Source: an uncultured Mediterraneibacter sp. (GTDB lineage Bacteria > Bacillota > Clostridia > Lachnospirales > Lachnospiraceae). From it: a stretch of 22,918 nucleotides of DNA. Made by a program: the position numbers and the translations under genes. Location of the stretch: positions 1-22,918 of the forward strand of contig CAKRDD010000031.1 of the NCBI GenBank assembly GCA_934309345.1, given 5' to 3'. Each line of letters starts with the position of its first letter. Within the stretch, counting starts at the first letter, position 1. This document shows positions 1 to 7,632 of this stretch, piece after piece. The notes beneath the pieces are model-generated. The model had not been told where the DNA came from. It saw only the letters and a list, made by a program, of their open reading frames with translations, and did not search any database.

Positions 1-29
1 ATTTCGTAGAGTAATCTACTCCACGAAAT
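1..29 (-). terminator. Inverted repeat, possible terminator at window edge
   Basis: ATTTCGT and GAGTA pair with TACTC and ACGAAAT around a 3-base loop, with one A/C mismatch. It lies 49 bases past the stop of the U32 gene on the minus strand, where an operon terminator would be expected. The bases that would form the U-tract lie outside the window, so its function is not proven. Confidence 0.4.
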
Positions 30-77
30 ACGCTTTCTTTTTCTATTCTGAACTTTTCCCTTCTTCCCCCGGACATC

Positions 78-1106
78 TCAAAAAAACTGTCTCGGATTAT
101 AAATACAATTGTTTCCACACGGCTGACCATGAAAGATTTTCTTATTCAATTGATCGATATATCTCCCTGTCTCTTTTTCTTCTCTTTGATTCTCCTCCAG
201 AATCCCCAGCGCAGCCTTCAGATTCCGAATATCCCGGATCATATCTTCCACATAATTTCCTCGTCCTACCAGTTTCAGATGGGTAATCCCTGCTGCCTCC
301 AGCTGTGGTAGTGCACACAATGCACATCCACTCTTCCCACAGAGATATTGTTGTTCTTGTTGCTCTTCTGTCTCCAACGTTCTTTTTATCGCTCGCTCCA
401 TACGCTCTTCCATCTCAGCATCTCCCCAGTAAGCCGTCCTGCACAGATAACCCATCTCGTCACAGTGAAGAGAATTACAGAATGCTCCTGTGAACTGACA
501 CAATTCGTTCAATGCGAAGGCCTCGTATTCCAGTCTTTCTGTATTTACAGCTTCTATCATCTGCCGCATCGATGCAACTGTATTTTTCCTGTGGAAAATG
601 ATCCTGTCGATTTCCATTTCCCGGAAAACTTTGATTGCCTCCCGGTTCATTTCTCCAACTTCGCCACTAAGATGGATCTTACAGGATATGCCTTTCTGTC
701 TCAGGTACAAAACCAATGCCGGATCGGCAAGAATGAAGCTGTCGAATCCGATTTTCATACACTGTTTTACAATATCAGCAATCTCTTCATATTGTTCCGG
801 AATATAATAGAGGGAATTCATCGCGATATGCACCGGCTTTCTGTGCTTCCGGATCATTGCTGAGAGGATCTCTAATTCACTGAAAGAACCGAGCTGCACA
901 TTATAAGACAGCACTTCCCTGCGGTTTAGTGGAAGTACGGTTCCGTATTTTTTCGTCCAGTTGTATGGCACATATCCGCAAAATAATTCATCCGCCCCTG
1001 TCTGGACATACGGAATATATTCATCCACAGAGCCAAGTCCTGCAACGATTTTCATCCTTCTCTTTGCTCTTTCTTTTTCATTCGTTTTTCTTTTCTGTGT
1101 CTCCAT
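78..1106 (-). CDS. U32-family protein (peptidase U32-like, probable Fe-S protein)
   Basis: The 342-residue product is recognised as COG0826/U32 by its TIM-barrel-like opening (KIVAGLGSVDEYIPYVQTGA) and by the family block EAFALNELCQFTGAFCNS near residue 195. Cysteines at about 203, 210, 215 and 222, then 256, 261 and 264, and 330 and 334, match the Cys-rich regions that bind [4Fe-4S] clusters in UbiU/UbiV-type members. Characterised U32 proteins include UbiU/UbiV (oxygen-independent ubiquinone hydroxylation) and RlhA and TrhP (RNA hydroxylation); most are probably not peptidases. The reaction here is unknown. I chose the ATG at 1106 because AGAAGG lies a suitable distance upstream. A longer frame from 1166 would overlap the preceding gene, and the ATG at 1055 abuts its only AAGG. 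It follows the neighbouring U32-like gene by 29 bases, so the two are probably cotranscribed. Confidence 0.8.
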   Translation of the reverse strand: METQKRKTNEKERAKRRMKIVAGLGSVDEYIPYVQTGADELFCGYVPYNWTKKYGTVLPLNRREVLSYNVQLGSFSELEILSAMIRKHRKPVHIAMNSLYYIPEQYEEIADIVKQCMKIGFDSFILADPALVLYLRQKGISCKIHLSGEVGEMNREAIKVFREMEIDRIIFHRKNTVASMRQMIEAVNTERLEYEAFALNELCQFTGAFCNSLHCDEMGYLCRTAYWGDAEMEERMERAIKRTLETEEQQEQQYLCGKSGCALCALPQLEAAGITHLKLVGRGNYVEDMIRDIRNLKAALGILEENQREEKETGRYIDQLNKKIFHGQPCGNNCIYNPRQFF

Positions 1107-1135
1107 TCTTCCATCATCCTTCTGTATTTCACATT

Positions 1136-2533
1136 TCACAATAGATTGACCACAAGCCGGTTCCATTTTATTCCGAGCTCTCTCTTCAACTGCTCCGGTT
1201 CGTCCAGCAGATGTTTATCCAATGCGAACAGACTATTGTATTTTCCCTTCATATATAAATGCTTTGGATAGAAGAAGCTATGTTCCTGACACGGTGCCGG
1301 ACATTCCCTTCTATCCCTTTGTTTTCCACGTTCGCCGTGCTCCAGCACAGCGCAAAGTGTACAATAGCTTGATGTATTTGTCTGATAGAATGGTACATGG
1401 AGATGGTTCTGCATCTTTTGTGGTATTTCCTGTGTATAACCGCAGCTTTCCCACTCATAACTGCTGATTCCAAAGCTTTCTTCCAGATAGGTGCGATAAA
1501 ATCCTGCATTCAGATCATTCTGTTCCAACAGCGTCTTATCTCCCATCTTGTAGGGCATTCTCGGATCTTTCCTCCGCTTATTTAACAGCGTCCCAAGACA
1601 CGGGATCAGATGTTTGGTCCGCTTCACAAGACGTGCCAGTCCCCAGTCATTGACTACAACCTCAAGTCGTTTCTTCTCCGCCCCGGAAGTCTTTTGTTGT
1701 TCACACCACTGATTCAGGCGTTTCAACAGCTGTTCTGTCTGTGCAAGCCGGTCTTCCCGAATAAAGGAAAATGCAACGGTCACTTCCATCTGTTCTTTAT
1801 CTGCTTTCTCAAGAAGTGCAAAGAACTGTTCTTCTTTCGGAAATAGATGTGGACAGAATTGGTTGCCGATATACAACCGGTCCGGTTGTCTTCCCAGGAT
1901 CTGTGCATCTTCGATTCCATGCTGCTGCCAGTATTCTTTCATGAACCGTTCAATCGGTCTGGTCAGATATTGGTTGTATAGTTTCGGCTGATCCAGTTCT
2001 ACCGCTAATTCTACCGGCAGATTTCGGAAGATCTCCGCATTCTGAAACCACATTTTATTTTGTTCTGTTTCATTCTTGAAATGTTCCTCTTCTTCCTGTG
2101 CTGGATAACCGGTCATTTCTTGCGCCAGATGTGCATCATCCTCTTCCAGCTTGAGCGAAATGTATCGGCTGTATTCGACACAGAGCTTCTGAAAGGCTTC
2201 TTTATAATCTTCCTGTTCTGTGAAAATATCATAGGCTTGATAGAATTCTGTCTGTTCCCCTGCCTCTATCTGAAAATGACGGATCTCAATTTCCCTATAC
2301 TCTGCCTGATCCATCTGATAGAAGCAGATCTTGAATGCTTTCGGATAAATGTGCTCTTCTGAAATGTTCTCTTCTGCTTTCTCTCTTCTACAGAGCCGGA
2401 TGCGGAATCCTTCAGATGAAATCTCTGTCAGGCGGACTTCTCTTTGCCTCTCTTCTATTGATTTTTCTGTCATGACTCCGGCCAGAAGCCCATATGGAAT
2501 CATCTGAATTCCTTTGATCCTTCGCTTTTTCAT
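1136..2533 (-). CDS. Divergent U32-like protein with possible N-terminal PilZ-like domain
   Basis: The 465-residue product has a C-terminal half, from about residue 200, that looks like a U32 fold. It contains LEVVVNDWGLARLV (about 290-303), HLIPCLGTLLNKRRKDPRM, and a late cysteine set C391-xx-C394 and C411-xxx-C415, reminiscent of the four-cysteine [4Fe-4S] site of UbiV. Residues 1-130 are a separate beta-rich domain. LTEISSEGFRIRL (35-47) resembles the (D/N)xSxxG motif of PilZ domains, but with E in place of D/N and without an intact RxxxR motif, so c-di-GMP binding is doubtful. Start: ATG at 2533 with GAGAGG just upstream. The gene lies 29 bases before a second U32 gene, suggesting a two-subunit enzyme as in UbiU-UbiV. 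The substrate is unknown. Confidence 0.7.
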   Translation of the reverse strand: MKKRRIKGIQMIPYGLLAGVMTEKSIEERQREVRLTEISSEGFRIRLCRREKAEENISEEHIYPKAFKICFYQMDQAEYREIEIRHFQIEAGEQTEFYQAYDIFTEQEDYKEAFQKLCVEYSRYISLKLEEDDAHLAQEMTGYPAQEEEEHFKNETEQNKMWFQNAEIFRNLPVELAVELDQPKLYNQYLTRPIERFMKEYWQQHGIEDAQILGRQPDRLYIGNQFCPHLFPKEEQFFALLEKADKEQMEVTVAFSFIREDRLAQTEQLLKRLNQWCEQQKTSGAEKKRLEVVVNDWGLARLVKRTKHLIPCLGTLLNKRRKDPRMPYKMGDKTLLEQNDLNAGFYRTYLEESFGISSYEWESCGYTQEIPQKMQNHLHVPFYQTNTSSYCTLCAVLEHGERGKQRDRRECPAPCQEHSFFYPKHLYMKGKYNSLFALDKHLLDEPEQLKRELGIKWNRLVVNLL

Positions 2534-2572
2534 TTGCTTCCTCTCTCTTTTACAAAATCCCTGCTTGAACAA

Positions 2573-2638
2573 AGAATGTGCCTCGGCACATTCTTGCGCC
2601 TGCGGCGGTCGCTTGCGACACTTACATTATACGCCGCA
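2573..2638. repeat. Tandem hairpins in U32 upstream region
   Basis: There are two adjacent inverted repeats. AGAATGTGCC/GGCACATTCT (2573-2594) has a 2-base spacer. TGCGGCG/CGCCGCA (2601-2638) encloses a second small hairpin, GTCGC-TT-GCGAC (2608-2619). They lie in the probable 5' leader of the U32 pair and overlap its likely -10 box. They could be leader RNA structure or part of a lineage-specific palindromic repeat. Confidence 0.6.
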
Positions 2639-2654
2639 GTGTGCATCCTAAGCG
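2626..2654 (-). promoter_or_regulatory. Candidate promoter of the U32 pair
   Basis: A perfect TATAAT is read on the minus strand at 2631-2626. With a 17-base spacer the -35 would be CGCTTA, which is poor. It is correctly placed about 95 bases upstream of the ATG at 2533. Confidence 0.35.
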
Positions 2655-2661
2655 GAGCGTT

Positions 2662-2699
2662 TTTTATATATTAGGAAAGCACTTTCCTAATATATAAAA
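2662..2699. repeat. Perfect 18-bp inverted repeat
   Basis: TTTTATATATTAGGAAAG is followed by CA and its exact reverse complement. The right arm plus spacer (2677-2699) matches 21 of 23 bases at 22777-22799 beside the tRNA gene. It lies between the pgi terminator and the U32 promoter. Function unknown. Confidence 0.75.
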
Positions 2700-2700
2700 G

Positions 2701-2738
2701 ATCGTGCCCCCGGCAGAATGCTCCGCCGACAGCACGAT
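2701..2738 (-). terminator. Probable terminator of pgi
   Basis: On the minus strand ATCGTGC and CGGC pair with GCCG and GCACGAT across a small internal loop. The stem is followed by CTTTTATAT. It begins 29 bases after the pgi stop codon. The U-run is short, so termination may be partial. Confidence 0.55.
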
Positions 2739-2766
2739 TCCTATACTTTTTAATTATATAATTCGA

Positions 2767-4347
2767 TTAGATGTTCAGAAGATCACTGAATACTTTCAAA
2801 GCTCCGTCTGTCTCATGTGCAAGTACGCGTTTTGCAAGGACTTTACCAAGCTGAACACCTTCCTGGTCGAAGCTGTTTACATTCCACAGGAATCCCTGGA
2901 ACATGATCTTGTTCTCGAAGTGAGCAAGCAGTGCTCCGAGTGATGCCGGTGTTAACTGGTCTCCGATAATGATGCTTGAAGGACGTCCTCCCTTGAAGTT
3001 TTTATTGAGGTTCTCGTCTTCTTTACCACATGCAAATGCTACGATCTGAGCAGCTACGTTCGCGCAGAGTTTCTGCTGGCTTGTGCTGTCCTGGATCACA
3101 ACATCTGTACCGATCTGGCTGTTCTTGAATCCTACGAACTGAAGCGGTACGATATCTGTTCCCTGGTGAAGGAGCTGATAGAAGGAGTGCTGTCCGTTTG
3201 TTCCAGGCTCTCCGAAGATAACCGGTCCTGTCACGTAATCAACCGGCTCACCAAAGCGGTTTACGGATTTTCCGTTAGACTCCATATCCAGCTGCTGCAG
3301 ATGTGCAGGGAAACGGCTCAGTGCCTGGGAGTATGGAAGTACTGCTGTGCTTGGGTATCCGAGTACATTTCTCTCATATACACCGATCAGTGCATCAAGC
3401 ATCTCCGGGTTCTCTTTGATATTTTTATTGAGGGCAAGTTTGTCTTCCGCTGCTGCTCCGTCAAGGAACTGTGCAAATACTTCCGGTCCGAATGCGAGGG
3501 AAAGTACAGCTCCGCCAACTGCTGATGTGGATGAGAAACGTCCTCCGATATAGTCATCCATGAAGAAGGCTGCAAGGTAATCATCACTCTTGGCAAGTGG
3601 TGAAGTCTCGCTTGTTACTGCGATCATATGCTTGGATGCGTCAAGTCCTGCGTTCTTAAGAGCATCCTTAACAAAGGACTCATTTGTCAGAGTCTCAAGT
3701 GTTGTTCCTGACTTGGATACAAGTACGAAGATAGAGTGGGCAACATCTACAGAATTCAGAACTGCTGCCGCATCATCCGGGTCAACGTTGCTGATGAACT
3801 TTGCTTCCATCTTGAATGTATCATTCTTCTTTGCCCAGTTCTCAAGTGCAAGGTACATTGCACGAGGACCAAGGTCACTTCCGCCGATACCAATCTGAAC
3901 AACTGTTGTAAACTTCTCTCCGGCACCGTTTGTGATCTCACCTGCATGTACTTTGTTCGCAAACTCAGCAATCTTCTTCTGCTGCTCTACATAGAAAGTA
4001 CGCTTGTCTACACCGTCAGCCACAACAGCATCTCCGAGCTGTCCGCGTGTCATATGGTGAAGTACGAGACGCTTCTCTCCTGTGTTCACAACTTCTCCGT
4101 TGTAAAGTGCTTCGAACTTCTCTGTCAGCTGTGCTTCTTCTGCCAGTTTCTCAAGAGCTGCGAGAACTGTGTCATCCACTTTCTTCGCTGCATAATTGTA
4201 TGCTAATCCTTCTGCCATCGGAACGCTGTAGTTCTTCACACGCTCTGCTCCGTTCTCTCCGGCCATCACTGTTGCGAGGTCTACACTTTCTGTCTTCTTA
4301 AGTTCCTGATAAGAAGTAAGCTTATCCAAATTGTTCCAGGTAATCAT
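2767..4347 (-). CDS. pgi: Glucose-6-phosphate isomerase
   Basis: The product interconverts glucose 6-phosphate and fructose 6-phosphate in cytoplasmic glycolysis and gluconeogenesis. At 526 residues it belongs to the long form of the family (E. coli Pgi has 549) rather than the roughly 450-residue form common in bacilli. Family signatures are visible: DYIGGRFSSTSAVGGAVLS, then MESNGKSVNRFG, and NGQHSFYQLLHQGTD with its conserved His. The C-terminal EGVQLGKVLAKRVL holds the conserved Lys. The start is the ATG at 4347, eight bases after AAGGAGG. An in-frame ATG six codons earlier would place that ribosome site inside the gene. It has its own promoter and a structured leader, and a terminator-like hairpin follows it, so it is probably monocistronic. 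Confidence 0.97.
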   Translation of the reverse strand: MITWNNLDKLTSYQELKKTESVDLATVMAGENGAERVKNYSVPMAEGLAYNYAAKKVDDTVLAALEKLAEEAQLTEKFEALYNGEVVNTGEKRLVLHHMTRGQLGDAVVADGVDKRTFYVEQQKKIAEFANKVHAGEITNGAGEKFTTVVQIGIGGSDLGPRAMYLALENWAKKNDTFKMEAKFISNVDPDDAAAVLNSVDVAHSIFVLVSKSGTTLETLTNESFVKDALKNAGLDASKHMIAVTSETSPLAKSDDYLAAFFMDDYIGGRFSSTSAVGGAVLSLAFGPEVFAQFLDGAAAEDKLALNKNIKENPEMLDALIGVYERNVLGYPSTAVLPYSQALSRFPAHLQQLDMESNGKSVNRFGEPVDYVTGPVIFGEPGTNGQHSFYQLLHQGTDIVPLQFVGFKNSQIGTDVVIQDSTSQQKLCANVAAQIVAFACGKEDENLNKNFKGGRPSSIIIGDQLTPASLGALLAHFENKIMFQGFLWNVNSFDQEGVQLGKVLAKRVLAHETDGALKVFSDLLNI

Positions 4348-4385
4348 CGTTGATTCCTCCTTCATAAAATAAAGTTCATATCCGG

Positions 4386-4457
4386 CTGTCGGGTTCAGTA
4401 TCTTCTGACCGGCAGACCATCCATTTCATAAAAAACTATTGTTAATTTCTCAACAAT
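4386..4457 (-). promoter_or_regulatory. Structured 5' leader of pgi
   Basis: Read on the minus strand, the predicted transcript opens with an 8-bp stem, one pair being G-U, closed by a GAAA tetraloop (4457-4438). AG and six U follow (4435-4430). A second imperfect stem pairs CTGCCGGTCAG (4415-4405) with CTGAACCCGACAG (4398-4386). The first resembles a weak attenuator or a 5' protective hairpin. No known riboswitch class was recognised. Confidence 0.4.
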
Positions 4458-4464
4458 CAAGTTC

Positions 4465-4493
4465 ATTATACAATCAATCCCGTGCAAATTCAA
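4465..4493 (-). promoter_or_regulatory. pgi promoter
   Basis: On the minus strand TTGAAT (4493-4488) and TATAAT (4470-4465) are separated by exactly 17 bases. This is a strong housekeeping-sigma match. The start of transcription is expected near 4458, giving a leader of about 110 bases before the pgi ATG. Confidence 0.75.
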
Positions 4494-4548
4494 CCCACAA
4501 ACGATATTATCAGATTGCTGTTCGCACATCGTGCAACCGGTAATATTA

Positions 4549-6108
4549 TCAGAGCAGCTCCGCAAACAGACGTAAGATCAGCTGTCCGAGTCTTAAGCCC
4601 GCACTTCTTCCATCTTTATACTGCTCGGTCACTTCTCTGCTTTCTCCCATCGTGCGGATCAGATCATCCCGGATCTCCAGTACCGCATCGCAATCCGCCA
4701 GGAAGCATCCATTCTCAAAGTGATGGTACAGGCTACGGTAATCGAGATTGATCGTTCCGCAGGTCGCCATGCGATCATCTGCGACACTCATCTTCGCATG
4801 ACAGAATCCCGGTGTCCACTCATAGATACGGACTCCATGCTTAACCAGATTATGATAGAAAGAACGGGTCACACTGTAAACCATCTTCTTGTCCGGGATT
4901 CCCGGTGTTATGATACGCACATCAACGCCACGCTTTGCCGCCAGTGTGAGTGCATGTGTCATCTCGTCTGTGATAATCAGGTATGGGGTGATAAACCAGC
5001 AGTATTTCTCCGCTTTGTTCGCCATACTGATATAGACTTCCTCACCTACCTGTTCTCCATCCAGAGGACTGTCTGCATATGGCTGAACATAACCACGCTG
5101 TTGTGCCTGGTATGCATAGTCGATCACATATTTCTCCGGTACGAGTTCTTTTGACTTTACATTTCCGGCTGCATTCCACATTTCCAGAAATGCTACTGTC
5201 ATAGATTTGACCGCATCTCCTTCCATACGGATCCCGGTATCTTTCCAGATTCCATACGGATGTGTGATGTTGAAATACTCATTCGCCAGATTGTATCCAC
5301 CTGTGTAAGCAACCTTTCCGTCAATCACAGTAATCTTCCGGTGATCGCGGTTGTTCAGGAACATATTCAGTCCCGGCAGAATCGGGTTAAATACACGGCA
5401 TTTGATTCCTAAAGACTTCAGTTTTGTTGCAAAATCCATGTTCACAAACCAGATCGATCCCATATCATCATAGAAGATACGGACTTCTACACCTGCTTTT
5501 ACACGGTCTTCAAGTACCGTCTGGATCCGTTGCCATGCCTCTTCGTCTTCGATGGCGTGATACTCCATAAAGATGAACTTCTCTGCCTTTGAAAGATCCT
5601 CCAGCTGTGCATCTAGTCCTTTGATCGCCTCATCATAATATGTGACATCTGTGTTCTGATAAACCGGGTAACAGGAGTAATTCGTCAGATAAGAAGCGAT
5701 TGCCCCTGCCTGCGGATTCTCTTCTTTCATCCATTCAAGAATCTGTCTGTTATCCGGAAGATATGGGAGCAGTTTTTTATCAATCTCTTCATATCTCACC
5801 CGCATCTTCTTCGTGCTTCCGTTCAGACCTACCAGAAGATATAGACTCACACCAAGAATCGGGAATGCAAGCATCAGTATGATCCATGGCATTTTCATCG
5901 ATGAAGTCTTATCCATGCTGTAAAGTCCAAGCACAAGAAAGATTGCCACGATTCTTGTTGCCCAGTCAATAATAGTTGCGTATTCACTTACCTTTGTGAA
6001 CAGAAAGAGAAGGAATACAATCTCCAGCAAGATAGATACTGCTGTGAAGATCAGCCTCTTTGTTCCGTTCTCTGTCTTTTTCTTTCCCTCGAATGTACTG
6101 CTGCTCAA
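4549..6108 (-). CDS. cls: Cardiolipin synthase, phospholipase D family
   Basis: This membrane enzyme condenses phosphatidylglycerol molecules into cardiolipin. The 519-residue protein has hydrophobic segments near residues 18-40, 47-65 and 73-93. It then carries two PLD catalytic motifs: HRKITVID in the middle and HAKMSVAD near the C-terminus, each with HxKxxxxD intact. The arrangement and length match bacterial Cls. The start is the UUG at 6108, preceded nine bases upstream by AAGGGG. No in-frame ATG lies nearby. An out-of-frame ATG-TAA pair sits between the ribosome site and the UUG. It lies 224 bases after the permease gene and has its own likely promoter. I see no clear terminator between it and pgi, so some readthrough into pgi is possible. 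Confidence 0.95.
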   Translation of the reverse strand: MSSSTFEGKKKTENGTKRLIFTAVSILLEIVFLLFLFTKVSEYATIIDWATRIVAIFLVLGLYSMDKTSSMKMPWIILMLAFPILGVSLYLLVGLNGSTKKMRVRYEEIDKKLLPYLPDNRQILEWMKEENPQAGAIASYLTNYSCYPVYQNTDVTYYDEAIKGLDAQLEDLSKAEKFIFMEYHAIEDEEAWQRIQTVLEDRVKAGVEVRIFYDDMGSIWFVNMDFATKLKSLGIKCRVFNPILPGLNMFLNNRDHRKITVIDGKVAYTGGYNLANEYFNITHPYGIWKDTGIRMEGDAVKSMTVAFLEMWNAAGNVKSKELVPEKYVIDYAYQAQQRGYVQPYADSPLDGEQVGEEVYISMANKAEKYCWFITPYLIITDEMTHALTLAAKRGVDVRIITPGIPDKKMVYSVTRSFYHNLVKHGVRIYEWTPGFCHAKMSVADDRMATCGTINLDYRSLYHHFENGCFLADCDAVLEIRDDLIRTMGESREVTEQYKDGRSAGLRLGQLILRLFAELL

Positions 6109-6164
6109 ATTTACATGCCCCTTTTCTCTTTTCCTTTGAATAATTGCTATTTTCTCAAGTTATC

Positions 6165-6255
6165 GCGACAGTCGCCAAGATCTCGTGCAAGCACGGATTT
6201 TAACCCGTTGTTCGCGCAAATAGAAAGACGGAGAATCCGATCACTCAGATTCTCC
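6165..6255 (-). promoter_or_regulatory. Hairpin-rich leader of cls
   Basis: There are three inverted repeats: GCGAC-A-GTCGC (6165-6175), CGTGC-AA-GCACG (6184-6195) and GGAGAATC/GATTCTCC (6230-6255) with a 10-base loop. All lie between the candidate cls promoter and its start codon. The outermost could also end permease transcripts, but no clean U-run follows on the minus strand. Confidence 0.4.
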
Positions 6256-6276
6256 TGACTCTTTTAATTAACACAT

Positions 6277-6305
6277 ACTATAACAGATATGGAAGGAAAT
6301 TGAAA
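6277..6305 (-). promoter_or_regulatory. Candidate cls promoter
   Basis: On the minus strand there is an extended -10, TGTTATAGT (core 6282-6277), with a weak TTTCAA -35 seventeen bases upstream. It implies a leader of about 160 bases. Confidence 0.45.
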
Positions 6306-6332
6306 CAAGTATTTTCTTTTTCCACTGTTTTT

Positions 6333-7589
6333 TTATTCATGTCTAAGTGCCTCGATTGGATTCATGTTTGCTGCTTTCACGGACGGGATCAATCCGAAGA
6401 TAATACCGATCAGTGTGGAGAACAGCACTGCGATCACAATCGAAACTCCGCTGATCGCTACTGGAACTGCTGAGACTCCGGATATAATGTACGCAAGTGC
6501 GATTCCTCCAAGAACACCTATAATTCCTCCAAGCAGTGTCAGCACCGCCGCCTCTGTCAGGAACTGTGTCAGAATTCTGCGCTTTCTCGCTCCGAGTGCT
6601 TTCTTTAATCCAATCTCGCCGGTACGTTCTGTAACCGACACGAGCATGATATTCATAACTCCGATTCCACCAACCAACAGAGAAATGCTTGCGATCCAGA
6701 TCAACTGCTGATTTGTCGAGTTGCTGATCTCCTGGATCTGTGTTGCCTGCTCTAACAGATCTTCTCCTTTGTATTTCACGGTATCATCCGAAACTGTCAG
6801 CATAGCATTTAGAATATCTGCAGCTTTTTCTCCTGCCGCTGTCATATCATCTGTACTTTTTGCACGCACGACAAGGTTCTGTGGTTCGTCATACTGGTAG
6901 ATGACCGGCCATACATTGTCCGGAATAAGGATCTTTCCGCTCTGATCATCTGACATGTAGCGGTAGTAATCTTCCATTGAGTTGATCACCGGCTGGGACT
7001 CTGCTTTCTTTGCAACCATTCCAACGACAACAAAAGGTTCGCCCTTGATCTCGATCGTTCTTCCGATCACGTCTGCATTGTCGAATAAACTTGCCGCTGT
7101 TGTCTTGTCTATCAAGGCTACTTTTCGTCCTTCGGAATAATCTTTGTCTGTTAATCCTCTTCCTTTGGTCACCTGATATCCATAGACATCCAGGTAATTT
7201 CTGTCAATTCCAAGAATAACGCTGTTACTTAATGACTTTGCGCCACGGTAAACTGCGTCGTATTCATTTCTTGTATGATATAAAGACGCTGTCTCCACTT
7301 CCGGGAGTTCAACGACTTCCTGCAATGTCTCGTCTGAGATCTCCGGCACTCCGTCCGGGAGTGACTGATACTGCAGATCGATCGGCCAGTCACCCTGATA
7401 GAGCTGTACATTTACCGCGTCATTTCCTGCACCGACCAGATTCTTCTTAATCTGTTCATTCGTTCCTTTGATCGTGGACACAATTGCTATAATGGAACCG
7501 ATTCCTATGATGATTCCGAGCATTGTGAGCGCAGATCTTAATTTATGATTCCAGATTCCCTGAAACGCCAGTCTGATGTCTTCTAACAT
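6333..7589 (-). CDS. MacB/FtsX-type ABC transporter permease
   Basis: The 418-residue membrane subunit is of the type VII (MacB-like, mechanotransmission) ABC family. It has an N-terminal amphipathic start and one membrane segment (about 19-41), a large extracytoplasmic MacB core domain (about 55-290), and three C-terminal segments (about 296-318, 346-369, 380-402). The FtsX signature ERTGEIGLKKALGARKRRI joins the second and third segments. It ends with the usual ANMNPIEALRHE. Start: ATG at 7589 with GTGAGGTG upstream. It follows the second adaptor by 43 bases and is surely in that operon. The family needs a cytoplasmic ATPase. None is fused here and none lies beside it in the window, so an ATPase encoded elsewhere must energise it. 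Substrate unknown. Confidence 0.93.
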   Translation of the reverse strand: MLEDIRLAFQGIWNHKLRSALTMLGIIIGIGSIIAIVSTIKGTNEQIKKNLVGAGNDAVNVQLYQGDWPIDLQYQSLPDGVPEISDETLQEVVELPEVETASLYHTRNEYDAVYRGAKSLSNSVILGIDRNYLDVYGYQVTKGRGLTDKDYSEGRKVALIDKTTAASLFDNADVIGRTIEIKGEPFVVVGMVAKKAESQPVINSMEDYYRYMSDDQSGKILIPDNVWPVIYQYDEPQNLVVRAKSTDDMTAAGEKAADILNAMLTVSDDTVKYKGEDLLEQATQIQEISNSTNQQLIWIASISLLVGGIGVMNIMLVSVTERTGEIGLKKALGARKRRILTQFLTEAAVLTLLGGIIGVLGGIALAYIISGVSAVPVAISGVSIVIAVLFSTLIGIIFGLIPSVKAANMNPIEALRHE

Positions 7590-7632
7590 AATGGCACCTC
7601 ACTCTCTTTCATTTTGATACTGTTCAGTCTTC

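Noticed and set aside
348..863. 171-codon plus-strand open frame
   Set aside because: It is fully antisense to the U32 gene, whose protein is clearly recognisable; composition is that of a shadow frame.
4366..4464. Possible riboswitch in the pgi leader
   Set aside because: Two hairpins are present, but no conserved core of a known riboswitch or T-box was recognised.
4504..4553. 11-base direct repeat ATATTATCAGA at 4504 and 4543
   Set aside because: The second copy includes the cls stop codon. The motif is short and AT-rich, and no gene regulator or insertion scar is indicated.
7590..7632. Remnant of an ABC ATPase gene between the second adaptor and the permease
   Set aside because: The 43 bases hold only a ribosome site and a nine-codon frame; no Walker or signature motif fragment is visible.
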